This document shows, piece by piece, positions 36,618-48,607 of a stretch of 64,000 bases of DNA. The notes under the pieces are model-generated. The model was given only the letters and a program-made list of their open reading frames with translations, did not search any database and was not told the origin of the DNA. The first letter of the stretch is position 1. Each line of letters begins with the position of its first letter. The stretch covers positions 16,844,501-16,908,500 of the forward strand of contig JAPVLO010000001.1 of assembly GCA_027257055.1 (NCBI GenBank). Reading direction: 5' to 3'. The DNA comes from Cephalopachus bancanus. Lineage: Eukaryota; Chordata; Mammalia; Primates; Tarsiidae. The translations under genes and the position numbers were made by a program.

Positions 36618-39600
36618 GTGAGCCGGCGGCTGGGGTGACCTCGCGGGCTTCCCGGGGAGGGAGTGTGGGGCTGACGCCAGGGGTCTGCAGGTCCTGGCCA
36701 GCGCTGGAGCAGAGCTCAGCTCAGGGCTGGACACCCTCCTCCGCTGATCTTGTCCTGGGGACACTTGGTGCTGGCGTGCGCCCTTCCCGATCTCCTCTCT
36801 CCGTCTCTGTCTTTTCTCTCTCTCTGTCTCTCTGTCCCTCCCTTTTGGTCTCTACCTCCTCCCTGTCTCCCATCTCTGTCTCTGTCTCTCCCTCTCTTTC
36901 CCTCTCTCTGACTCCTGACTCCGTATCCTCTCTGTCTCTCTCCCTCCGTCTCCCTCCGTCTCCCTCTCCGAGTCTGCCCCCCATCTCTTTCCCACAGTCT
37001 TTTATGACGAAGAAGAGGCCACGACACTCAGACGGGACGACGGGGCTGTGCCTCTTTCCCACCTCTGCTATCTATTGCAGCCTCCACATTTTCCTGGGAG
37101 ATCTTTGTTGAGAAGAGCAAGGTGCCCTTTCCTGCCAGGCAGTGACAAAGGTCCTACAGCGTGTCCCACGCGGCGTGGTCCCAGCACCCGCCCCCCCCAA
37201 ATTCACAGAATTCTCCGCCTCTGATTTCCCACAGCAAGCCCGGCGGCCCCCTCGGACGGGAGGGCTGGGAAACAGGAAGCTTGAGCTCATGCAGGGCTTG
37301 GCTCCTCCGTGGGGAAGGGCTGGGCCTGGGATAACGCCGGGTGTGTCTTCTGAGGGCCAGGGCAGGGGGATTTGGAAAGAAAAAGGTTCTGTAGGGAGCG
37401 GCGCCTGACGCTGGGCAGGTAGGCGACAGCCAGGGTCACTGTGTCCGGGAGAAAACCCCTCGGAAAGCCGCTGGCCAGCCCACGGCCAAGTTGGGGTAGC
37501 TGGGGAAAGCGCCTGGAGGCCAGATCAGTCAGCTGTCTGAAGTGGTGGAGGGCCCAGTGCAGACACGCCTGCTCTCCCAACGCCCTCTGGCCGAGGGTCA
37601 CACCTGTTTGCATCCTCCAGGAAGCAGTGATGATGACGCGATCGCAGGCCGCAGTGGCAGTAACGGAGCGGGCAGCGTGGAGGGAGCGGAGGGCAGGGGC
37701 TGGGGGAGGAGGCGGCCGGAGCGGGGTGACTGGCTCCCCTGAGCGCTAGGGCGCAGGGGAGGAAGGCGCCGGGAACAGCCTGGCCTGGGGCTCCCCGGGC
37801 TGCTCCTCCCTCCCGCCACAGTAGCGGCCGACCCAGGCCGGGCGCTCGGGCCCGGCGCCGCCGCCCGCCCGGCCGGGAGCCCGTGGGCCTCACGGTCCGC
37901 ATCCTCACAGCAGGGTATGCGCGGAGGAGGAGGACGTCGCTGTGGTTCGTGATGTCTCTGCTGCTGGTGTCCGTGCTCATACTGGCCGTCGGCCTGGCCG
38001 CCACCACCAGGACGGAGAACGTGACCGTGGGGGGCTACTACCCCGGGATCATTGTGAGTGCGGGGCGTCCTGAGGGGCAGGGGGGCCCGGGGAGGGGGCG
38101 GGGCCTCGGGGCGGGGCGTCCTGGGGTCGGGGTGGGGCCTCCTAGAGAGCGCGGCGTCCTGGGGGCGGGGCGTCCCGGGTGGGACGGGGCCTGGGGGTGG
38201 GGCCTCCTGGAGGGCGCGGCGTCCCGGGTGGGGCGGGGCCTGGGGGTGGGGCCTCCTAGAGGGCGCGGCGTCCTGGAGGCGGGGCGTCCTGGGTGGGGGC
38301 GGGGCCTTGGGGCGGGGCGTCCTGGAGTCGGGGTGGGGCCTCCTAGAGGGCGCGGCGTCCTGGGGAGGGGGCGGGGCCTCGGGGCGGGGCGTCCTGGGGA
38401 GGAGGCGGGGCCTCGGGGCGGGGCGTCCTGGGGTCGGGGTGGGGCCTCTTAGAGGGCGCGGCGTCCTGGGGGCGGGGCGTCCCGGGTGGGGCTGGGCCTG
38501 GGGGTGGGGCCTCCTAGAGGGCGCGGCGTCCCGGGTGGGGCGGGGCTTGGAGGTGGGGCCTCCTAGAGGGCGCGGCGTCCCGCGTGGGGCGGGGCCTGGG
38601 GGTGGGGCCTCCTAGAGGGCGCGGCGTCCTGGAGGCGGGGCGTCCCGGGTGGGGGCGGGGCCTTGGGCGGGGCGTCCTGGGGTCGGGGTGGGGCCTCCTG
38701 GGGGCGGGATGTCCCGTGATGGGGTGGGGTCTCCTGAGTTTGGGGCCTCCTGGGGTGGAGGGTGGGGCAGGGCGTTTCTGTGGGGCGAGGGTCCAAGCCA
38801 GCCCCCAGGGTGGGGTGGAGGCGTGGAAGCTTTTTGGTGCTTGTGGTCAGCAGCTTGATGGTGCTCTCAGTCCTCACTCCAGACCCCAGGAGCGTGGTAG
38901 GATACACGCAGGGGGCGGCTGAGGGGGCTCGTCCACTGACCTTAAAATGCGTGACTGCTGCAGGGCTCGGGGGCTCAGCCTGTCATCCCGCGCCTTTGGG
39001 AGGCTGAGGTGAGCGGATTGCCTGAGCCCGCGGGTTCGAGACCCGCCTGGGCAGCGAGACCTCATCTCTACAATAAATCAAAAAAAAAAATCAGCTGGGC
39101 GTGGTAGCGCGTGCCTGTAATTCCGGCTACTCGGAAGGCTGAGGCAGAAGGATCACTGGAGCCCAGTAGGTGAGGCTGTGGTGGCCGGGAGCGGCCACTG
39201 CACTCCAGTCTGGGCGACCGAATGAGACTCCAACTCAAAAAAACACAAAATGCGTGACTGCCGCCATCACCCCGACGGGCCCGGCATGGTCACAGCGTCC
39301 TCAGCAGGGGCAGGGGGAGGGGAGGGTCCATGGCGGGGTGGGAAGCCAGGGAGGAGGAGGGGCGAGAGCCCAGGAGTACTGCAGGCTGGGAGCAGAGTCT
39401 CCTCACAGCCCCAAGGCCCAGCCTGGTGACTCACCGACCCTGGCTTTATGGGGTCCCGCGGGAGGCCAGGACGGGAGACGGTCTTCATGAGGTGGGCTGT
39501 GGGAGCCAGAAGAGACTGAGCGAACGGGCCACCTCGCCTTGGAGACGGGACACCGACACGTGGCCAACCCACGGCTGCCTGGCTGGACCCAGCAGGAATT

Positions 39601-42600
39601 GCAGCTCGAGTCAAAGCCAACAGCGAGGTTTCCTGACTGTGAACTTACATCCACGACTGTTTGCAGTCAAGTTTGCCCGTGTCTGTGTCTGCACAGTGAG
39701 CCTCCGGGGACGTGGCCTTGGTTGGCTCCAACGCCCTTCAGCTGTCCCAGGACCCGCACCAGGATCTTAAAAGAGGCTTACTGAGTCCTGTTACTCTCAC
39801 GGACAGTGTTAATATCAGTACTGCTAGCCACGGCAGGAAGATGGAAGGTTGCAGCACCCAGTTCCCAGCAGTGCGCTGTAAATCTTGTCTGCCTCCCCAT
39901 ATATCATCTCGTATGCGTGTACTTAGTCACATGGTTTATGTGTGGACACGCACATACGTGTCGTAGCTGCAGAAAAAGTCTCCCGGGTAGAGTCGCGTGA
40001 AGCCAGTGGTGTGGCAGGGGAGGAACCCTGGAATTCACAGGGCGAATGGCCTCAGAGATACCTGGACCCAAACTACTTGCAGGAAAGCAAGGTCACCCTC
40101 GAGCGGCGGTTTTTTTCATGTGTTCCCGAGCTTCCCTTATTAACTTTTTGCACCTCAAGTTACGCTCAGAACACAAACGGCAAACATGCGTGCGATGCTT
40201 TGTGAAGAACCTGTTTCCTGGCCATGAATTCCATCACACAGACCAGAGTGAAGTTAGCTTGAGCTCAGACCGTTCTGGAAGTAAGGCGTGGGCGGCAAGT
40301 GAAACTGTCAAGGAAATATGGTTGAAGCCACGCCTGTGGCGACCTGTGTCCAGCGCAGAGACGGAAAGGAAGCATGATCCTGGGACGTAAACACAGCTCA
40401 ACAAGCTTGGGAAGGGAGTCTGTTCAGAACCCCAAAGAAGAAAGCTCAGAGAAGGTCTGTCTGGGCTTTCTTTTTTTTTTTTTTTTTTTTGAGTTGGAGT
40501 CTCACTCGGTCACCCAGACTGGAGTGCAGTGGCCGGCCGCTCCCGGCCACCGCAGCCTCGCCTGCTGGGCTCCGGCGATCCTTCCGCCTCAGCCTTCCCA
40601 GTAGCAGGAATTACAGGCATGCGCTTCCATGCCCGGCTGATTTTTTGATTTATTGTAGAGATGAGGTCTCGCTGCCCAGGCGGGTCTCGAACTCGCGGGC
40701 TCAGGCAATCCACTCACCTCAGCCTCCCAAAGGCACGGGATTACAGGCTGAGCCACCGAGCCCGGCTTGCCTGGGCTTTCATTCACACCTGCAGCAGCTG
40801 GACTTTGGGGTGTCTGAACTGGGGGTGGAGCTGCGTCTGTCACAGCTCAGTACACCACAAAAGGTCCGTCCTTTCTTACTCCTGAGGACTCTCCGCTCAT
40901 TGGTGAGAGCCCCGAGTAGCGTCTGCCGCCCTGGACGCCCTCGCAGAGGCACAACTATAGACAGAATTACAAGCCCGATTATTGGTGTGTTAACCTCGAC
41001 CCTATGACCTCAGAAGCCAAGGCTGACCACAGCAGCTGCCGGATGGGCCGCCCTGTCGCCTGATGGTCACAGGAAATATGATCCACAGGGCTCCTGCGTG
41101 TGAGTGCGCTGAGACCCTCACGGGGCCTCCACCAGGCACCTCCGTGGTATCTGCTGACACTTTCAGCAGCTCCAGGCAGTGTCTTGGTTGGGCATAGCTG
41201 AAACTCACGCCCTTCACACTGATGGCAAAATCCTTCCAGCAGATGGGCACAGCGGGGAGGCAGGCCCCGAGGGGAGGACCCTGGCCCCGGCCGGCTGACC
41301 CCGTGTTCTAGGGCGAGGACAGCCATGCCGCGTTTCCCCTGCATCCCGGCATCATCTCCCCAGGGAGGCTGAGAGCCAAGTGGGGGCTTCTCAGGAGCCA
41401 GGGCTCCCCCGGACTCACACACACACCAACTGCACCCTGAGCCTGAGCCTGGCGCCGCCTTCTGCCCCCTCCTGGGCAGAGAGGCTGTTCGGCCTGCCTC
41501 CCTGGCCAGAGCACAGCGGGGTGTGTCTGAGTGGGTACCCAGCCTGGCAGCGCTCCCTCGGAAACAGCGTGGTTTCCCGCCGTCCTATGGGGGAGTCGCC
41601 CTTGGTGAGATGACCGCTCGGAAGGTGTGCATGTCGTGCCCTTGGGCCCAGGGGACTCAGTGGAGGAGCACGGTCTTCTCCCAGAGCTGACTGGGCACGT
41701 GTCAACAGGGTGTGAACAGAGGGCGCGATCGTCCGGCTCCACCAGCGCTGTGAGCGCACCTGCCGCGGGGGTTGGGTCTCCCAGGCTGAGAGTGGCCCCA
41801 CTGCTCGGGGTGACAGGCTGCGAAGGCGCGATTAACTGCCGTGGGTCAGAGCTGGGTGGCGGCCTGCTAACCGTGTCCCCTTGTTCTTCTTTGGTCTCAG
41901 CTGGGCTTCGGGTCCTTCCTAGGAATCGTTGGCATCCACCTGGTGGAGAATCGAAGACAGATGGTAAGGAAACGTAGCCCTTCTTCGTAGCGCGGGTGGG
42001 GGTGGCAGCCCCTCTGCAGGGGACATCACGGCTGCAGCTGGCGCTCCAAGAAAGGCTCCCTACCGCCATTACCAGCTCCCACGGGGCCGGCACTCCGGCC
42101 TCCTGATCCGGGACTTGGGGTGCAGCAGGGCAGTCACATCTTAGTCTAAGCGAGCTCCTGCCCAGGGGTCGCAGGGCATGTCCCCCAGCCTCACGTGGGG
42201 CCCTGCCCCTGAGGTGGAGGCAGGGCAGGCCCAGGAGGGAAGTTAAAGGCATCCTTGAGTGTGTGGGGCAGGTGGAGACGCAGGGAGCGAGCGTCTCCTT
42301 GGGACCACAGCCTTCGGCCTCCCCTTGTTTCTGAGCCTCTTTGACTCCAGCTGCCAGGCCCAGGAGAGGGGGCGGTGAAGGCGGAGAGGTGGGAGGAGCC
42401 TGGCCAGACACAGGGACAGGGAGTGGAGGTCCGGACGCCGCCCGCCCTGGTGACTGGGCGCAGATGCTGACGGCGGGTGGTTTCAGTGGCGAGGCTGTTT
42501 GTTGATGTGCCGTCCGGTCTCCGGCCACGAACATCAGCACCCGTCAGTTTTGCCAGCTCACGGTGGTGGCCAGGAGGGAGTTTTAGGAGCAGGGTCCGCC

Positions 42601-45600
42601 CCTGCCGGATCTCCAGGCTGCTACCCGAGATCGCGCTTGGGGTCGACTCTGCCCTGCCTGGCTGTCGTCTCGTCATCTCATCCAGCTCTTGGGTGACCTG
42701 TGCTGGGACCCACTGCTCCCTTTCCTGTCCCCAGGCCAAGAGGAAGTCGGGGGTGCAGCTGCGGGGCTCACTCTCTAACCCTGTGCAACCTGCGTGGGGC
42801 TGGCCCTTCCCCTCCGGGAAGTGGCCCTCGGGAGGCGGGAGCCTGGCTGGGAGGGCCCCGGGGGGGGAGAGGCGTGAAGAGACAGGGACTTCAGGGTGCG
42901 TGGGGTCAGTCTTCAACGGTGGGAGAGACAGCCCTGCAGGGTGAGAGGCCCTCGCCCACCGTGTGGAGCCGGACACTGTGTTGGCGGCTGTGGCTTTGTA
43001 GCAAGTTCCAAAATCAAGAATGGGGTCTCCAGCTCTGTGCTTCCTTGGGAGGGTGTGTGGCTACTCAGCCTCCTTCGCAGCCCACTTGCCAGTGTCTCCG
43101 GGTGAGCCAGTGGGGTGGGGGCATAGGGGCTTGGGGGCTCGGACCAGGACTTGGGGGTGCTGCCATCTTTGCAGCGAGAGTCCCGACCCACAAAAACAAT
43201 GTTTCCCCATTTGCTTGGGACTTGTGTGACTGTTTCCAAGCACGCTTTGCCGTTAAGAGTATGTGTTTGACACTTCTTTTGTTACAATTAATTCTGAGTA
43301 TTCTATTGTTTTGAGGCTGTTGTGAGCGGAACTGCCTTCTTAATTTGATTTTGGATGGCTCACTGCAAGTGCCTGGAGTTAGCGGATTTTTGTTTGTGGG
43401 TCTGTGTCCTGCAGCCCCGCGGAACCTGTTTATGAGCTCTAATAGACTTTCAGTGCGTCCCTTAGGATTGCCCATCTATAAGAGTGTGTCATCTGTGCAC
43501 AGAGACACTCTGCGTCTTCCCGTCCCGTCTGGGCACTGGGACTCCATCTCTATGGCCTTGGTGAAAGAATCGAGGGCACTGGAACAATGAGATCGAGACC
43601 CAGGGAAATGGCACTGTCCGGGTGTACGGCTGGCTCTGCCCAGCCTTCCCCAACAGCCGAGGTGGGCACTCGGGTGCCTGGGCCAGAGCCTTGGAGGGCT
43701 GTCTGTGCACATGGACAAGGCTGGCACTCGGGTGCTCTGGCCAGAGCTGGGGGAGCTGACTGTGCACACTGGCAAGTGGGCACCTGGGCATCCTGACCAG
43801 AACCTTGGAGGACCATCTGTACACATGGGTGAGGTGGGCACCCGGGTGTCTTCGCCAAAGCCTTGGAGGACTGTCTGTGCACCTGGGCAAGGCGGGCACC
43901 TGGGAACTCAACCAGAGCCTTGGAGGACTATAAGTGCACCCAGGCAAGATGGGCACTTGGGTGCCCCAGCCAGAGCCTTGGAGGACTGTCTGTGCACACG
44001 GGTGAGGTGGGCACCTGGGTGCCCTGGCCAAAGCCGTGAGGGTCTGTCTGTCTTCTGGGCCAACCGTGTATGGTGAATACGTATTTCACAGTTTAACATC
44101 AGTTTACTGTGAGGGCAGTGGAAACCCGGCTCCCCCATGGGTGCCGTGTCATCTCGGGGCACTTACTGAACCGTCTGAGTCTGGCTTCTTCGTGGAAGCC
44201 AGCTGTGAGCATCTGACCTGACACGTGTGAGGGTGCCAAGCCCGTGACGGCTTTCATAGGGAGCAGCCCCTGCTAAGCCCATGTGACGCCTGTGTTCAGG
44301 CACACGGGTGGGTGGAACATTCCAGCTGCCTTCACCGGAGGCATGCGCCGGTGGCAATGTCAGCGAGAGTTCAGGCAATGGTCTTCAGGCGCCTCCAGAT
44401 GCACGTGTAGGCCGTTGGCTGGGTTTCCTTTTATTTAATGTGGCGATCGCGGCAGACTTCAAGCACACACAGGTGGGTGGGAGAGTGGACCGAGCCTCCT
44501 GCCTTCCGCCTCGCCGACAGCGGTCCTGCTCCATCGGCCTCCCCGCTCCTGCGTCATCTTGAAGCAAAGCCCAGACGCGATGTAACTTCATTTGCAGTCG
44601 TCTCGCTCTGTGCACTTTGAGGGGTGGAATCTGATCCCTGGAAACGGCCTTGCCATTTGCCGCTGCCTGCTGTGAAGCTGGTCTCCAGGGTCACCCGAGC
44701 ACGGCCGTCGTCAGGCCCGGATGCGCTGCTCCGTGCGTGCCCTGCAGCCCACTCCTCTCCAGACCTGCGAGCCGCCGCCCTCAGGGCTGGGGCGGGAAGC
44801 TAAGGGTGCACGACAGTGCACACACACACGCACTCGCACGTGCAGGCACACGCACACATGGCCATCCTCCTGGAAAATCCACCGACTTGCTTAAAATCCA
44901 GCGACCTGGGAGCCTCCATGGGCCCCATAAGACGGACGCTTCCTACAGAGGACAGGCATGCTGCCTCTGGTCAGACCTAACCTGTTTCCCATCCAAGTGT
45001 GGGAGGGTGGGGGTCTGGCTGCCCCTCCTTTAACTTCTGCATCGCGGGAACTGCCTCGCCCTCTGGAGGAGGGAAGTCCAGCCCTCGACCTTGAGCTGGC
45101 CTCGCCATGTGGGCGGGGCTAAAAGAGGCAGGGCCCTGGGGCCGGGACGGGAGGGGCTGTCCTCCTAGCTCTCAGGATCACAGCATCGGGGTCTGCAGGT
45201 CACCATCAAGGACACTTGGTGACGTCCCCAGTGGGCCACCCGCAGCAAGAGCCAGTGGGGAGCCTGCAGCCTGACGCCCGTCTCTGGGCAGGTGTCGGAG
45301 TGACGCGCCTTCTGCAGGGCAGGGTCCGGGCAGTGGCCCCTCTCCACATGCAGCTTCTGAATTCCCGACTCACCCAGGGCTGGAGAGTGACACAGGAACT
45401 TGAGCACGGACACAAGCGTGTGGCGTCCCCCGCTCAGGGCCAGCCCAACCCAGATGTGGGCTCTTCCTGCTGTGGCCTCCCTGTAAGGCTCCTTCCCTGA
45501 AGCTCGACACACCCTTGAGGTGTCCTTCTCGTCGTCCGCCCTCTCACGTCCACCTGCAGAGAGGGAGTGCTTGGTGGGCCCATCTCCGTGCTTCTCAGGC

Positions 45601-48562
45601 TCTGTGGACGCTTCTCCAACACCAGCAGCCCGGGATGAGCTGGGAAGTCAGACACTCCCTGCGCCGGGCCGTGAGCGCCTGCAGTCGTGGCTGACCCCGC
45701 AGTGCCCTCTGCAGTGCAGCCCCTGCCGAGTCCTCCCGGGACGCCATGAGACATGTGGAGACGCCGACCCTTCCTCTTCCACGCTGACTCTTGGGCCACA
45801 CCTTGGGATGGGTTAGAGGTCTCAGGGTTTGGGCCCCACCCCCACACTCTGCTCGGTTGCCCAGACCTTCCGGAATTGGGTTAAATTTGGGAGAAGGGCG
45901 GGCAGCTGGGTGCGGGAGGGGGTGAGCGACCTGGAAGCTGGATGGTCCCTTTGCGGGGCGTCAGCTGCAGGAAGTGCAGCCAGGCCCAGGCTCCAGCCCG
46001 AGTCTCCAGGCCGAGGCCTGGCTCTGCCCCTGGGGAGGCTGCAGGCGGCCCTGACCCTGAGCATGGCCTCCTTCTGCGGGTGGCGCTGCCTCTGTGGTCC
46101 CGCCGCCGGCTGCTTGGTGCCCCGGGGTGGGGCTGGGCCCTGTGCCGCCGCTGGGGTGTGAGCTGCCCACGTCACTTCTCAGTCTCATCCCATGGCCACG
46201 GTGGAGGGCAAGACCCTGAACCTCAGGCCCGGCACGCTGCCCCCAGCCAAGCTTGTGCACTCTTAGACGCTCTTTCACGGTCTGCAGACATCCACTCAGG
46301 GCAGCAGAGAGACCAGTGAAACCCATGCTCACCTCGTGCCTCTGTCACTCCAAGCAGCTGAGAGGAGCTTGGGCTCAGCCAGGGGAGGGTGGCCACATCG
46401 TTCACGACCACTGCCACATGCCCCATGTCACAGACGTGGCCACACGCAGTCAGGTCCTGGCCTTCGGACTCTCACCTGGGTGGGAGGGGCTGAAGCCCCT
46501 CCAGCCCTCACACTCCCATCTCGGCCCCAAATCACGGGATTCCCATCCTGTGGGGTTTTTTTTTTGAGTTAGAGCTTCACCCCGCTGGGCTCCAGCAGTT
46601 CTTCTGCCTCAGCCTTCCCAGTAGCTGGAACTACAGGCATGCGCTACCACACCCAGCAAATGTTTTATTTATTTAGAGACGAGGTCTCACCAAGTTGCCT
46701 GGGTTAGTCTCGAGCACTCAGGCTCAGTCCATCCACTCTCCTTGGCCTCCAAAGTGCTGGGATAACAGGCTGAGCCACCGAGCCTGGCCCTGTAGGGTTT
46801 TTACGTGGCAGAGAACTGCCCGAAGTGTGTGGACTCGCCACAAGAGCATGCCTGCTCCAAGCCTGTCGTCCAGAACGTGCTTATCCCAACTCCTGACAAG
46901 CTCTGGCCGGTCACTCTACCTCACATGTCCCCCTCAGGGCCATCCATGCCAGCACCATGGCAGAGGCTCCGTTCCGTGGCTCCAGCAGACCATCCTGCAG
47001 CTGCCAGGGGGCTCCCAGGGGTCACCCCTGTGGTGCCTGTGTCAGCCCTGCCCTCCCCACCTGGGATGGTCCCTGTCGTGAGTGGCTTCTGACACCCCAG
47101 GGTTGCATCACGACAGCAGGTGGGGACTAAGCTTGTGTGTGGGAGGCCCGGGCAGTGTTGGGGCTGTAAACCTTCCCCTGCAGCCGCGGACAGAGCCTGC
47201 CTGTCCTCAGGACCTTCCAGGCCGGCAGCTCGATGTCCAGCGATGGGAACCGGGTGAGTGGCCGACTGGAGGGGCCGCAGCTCTCGGCGGCTGTGGGGCG
47301 TCCGCTCTGCCCAGCACAGCGCTGACACGGGGGCTGTGAGGGGATTGTGGCCAGCCCTCGTCCTGCAGGGCTGGAGGTGGGCAGAGACGCCAACTGGCTA
47401 GCAGGATGTAGGGTGGATGCCCTGTTCCCAGCAGAATGTGCAACGGCAGGAAATCACAGGCAGTGCAAGAACCCATCAGCAGGGCTGGTTCCAGACTCGG
47501 CCGTGTTGTCCCGGCCCCACGCCCAAGGGGCTCGCACAAGCAGGGGGTGTGAGTGTGGACCATCAGTCTGTTTTCTCCAGGAAGACCTGTGGCACGTGTG
47601 TGTGCATGTGTGTGTGCATAGTGCCCGCGGGTGACACCGTCCTGCACATGCCTGCTGTCAGGGTTACTCCTGGAGGAACCCGTGAGGCTGGGAGCTGTGA
47701 CAGCCCTCCTGGCGGGGGCTCCCCTGTGTGTCTCGAGAGTGAAACCCGGAGGGTGCCGTCTAGAAAGAGCCGTCCCGTGCCTTTGGAGTGCACCCAGAGT
47801 GGGGGTCCCGTGCGTCCCGAGAGTGAACCCCGGAGGCCGCCGGAACAGGGGCCCGTCCAGCCCACCGGGGCACTTGGGCTGTGGGTCCTGGGCAGAGATG
47901 AGGCGCTGACAGCTCTGGAAGGGTTGGCTGCGCTGATGGACGCGTGGCTGAAACGGCGCCCCTTCTTGTGCTGCAGCTGGTGGCGGCCATCGTGTTCATC
48001 AGCTTCGGTGTGGTGGCGGCGTTCTGCTGCGCCATCGTGGACGGCGTGTTTGCGGCGCGGCACATCGTGAGTGTCCTTGCCGGCGTCACGGGCGCGTCCG
48101 GGTGAAAAGTCCACGATAAGCAATGACACTTTGCTCTCCAGAGCCAGTTCGGATGTCCTCACTGAGGGTCTCAAGGGGGCTGCCACACACCACACGTATG
48201 CCACAGACACACCATGCAACACGCACACACAGTACACACCACACAATGCACACCATGCACGCACACGTATCCCACACCCCAACACACACATACCTTACAA
48301 CGTGCACACGACACACACACACCATCACACGTGCCATACGACATGCATGCAACACGCACACACCACAGCCACATCCATGCACACGCAGCATGCACCACAC
48401 AACACACACCCATATCACATACCACACAACAGACACAACACACCCCACGCCACACAACACATACCACACAGTGCACACTACATACATGTATACACTCATA
48501 CCACATAAGCCACACGACACGCACGTACACACACAGCATGCACCACACACAACGTACACCTG

Positions 48563-48607
<45 letters not shown>

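Larger units (their letters stand above)
38054..41900 (+). other. TMEM255B: TMEM255B intron 2
   Basis: Holds a G-rich minisatellite starting at the donor (38054-38760), a sense SINE (38959-39246) and an antisense SINE (40471-40766). The rest is unremarkable. The acceptor TCTCAG ends at 41900. Confidence 0.85.
41964..47976 (+). other. TMEM255B: TMEM255B intron 3
   Basis: 6 kb, with an antisense L1 fragment (43180-43600), a 57-bp minisatellite (43657-44062), a short CA run near 44816-44860 and an antisense SINE (46556-46787). I recognise nothing else in it. Confidence 0.85.
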
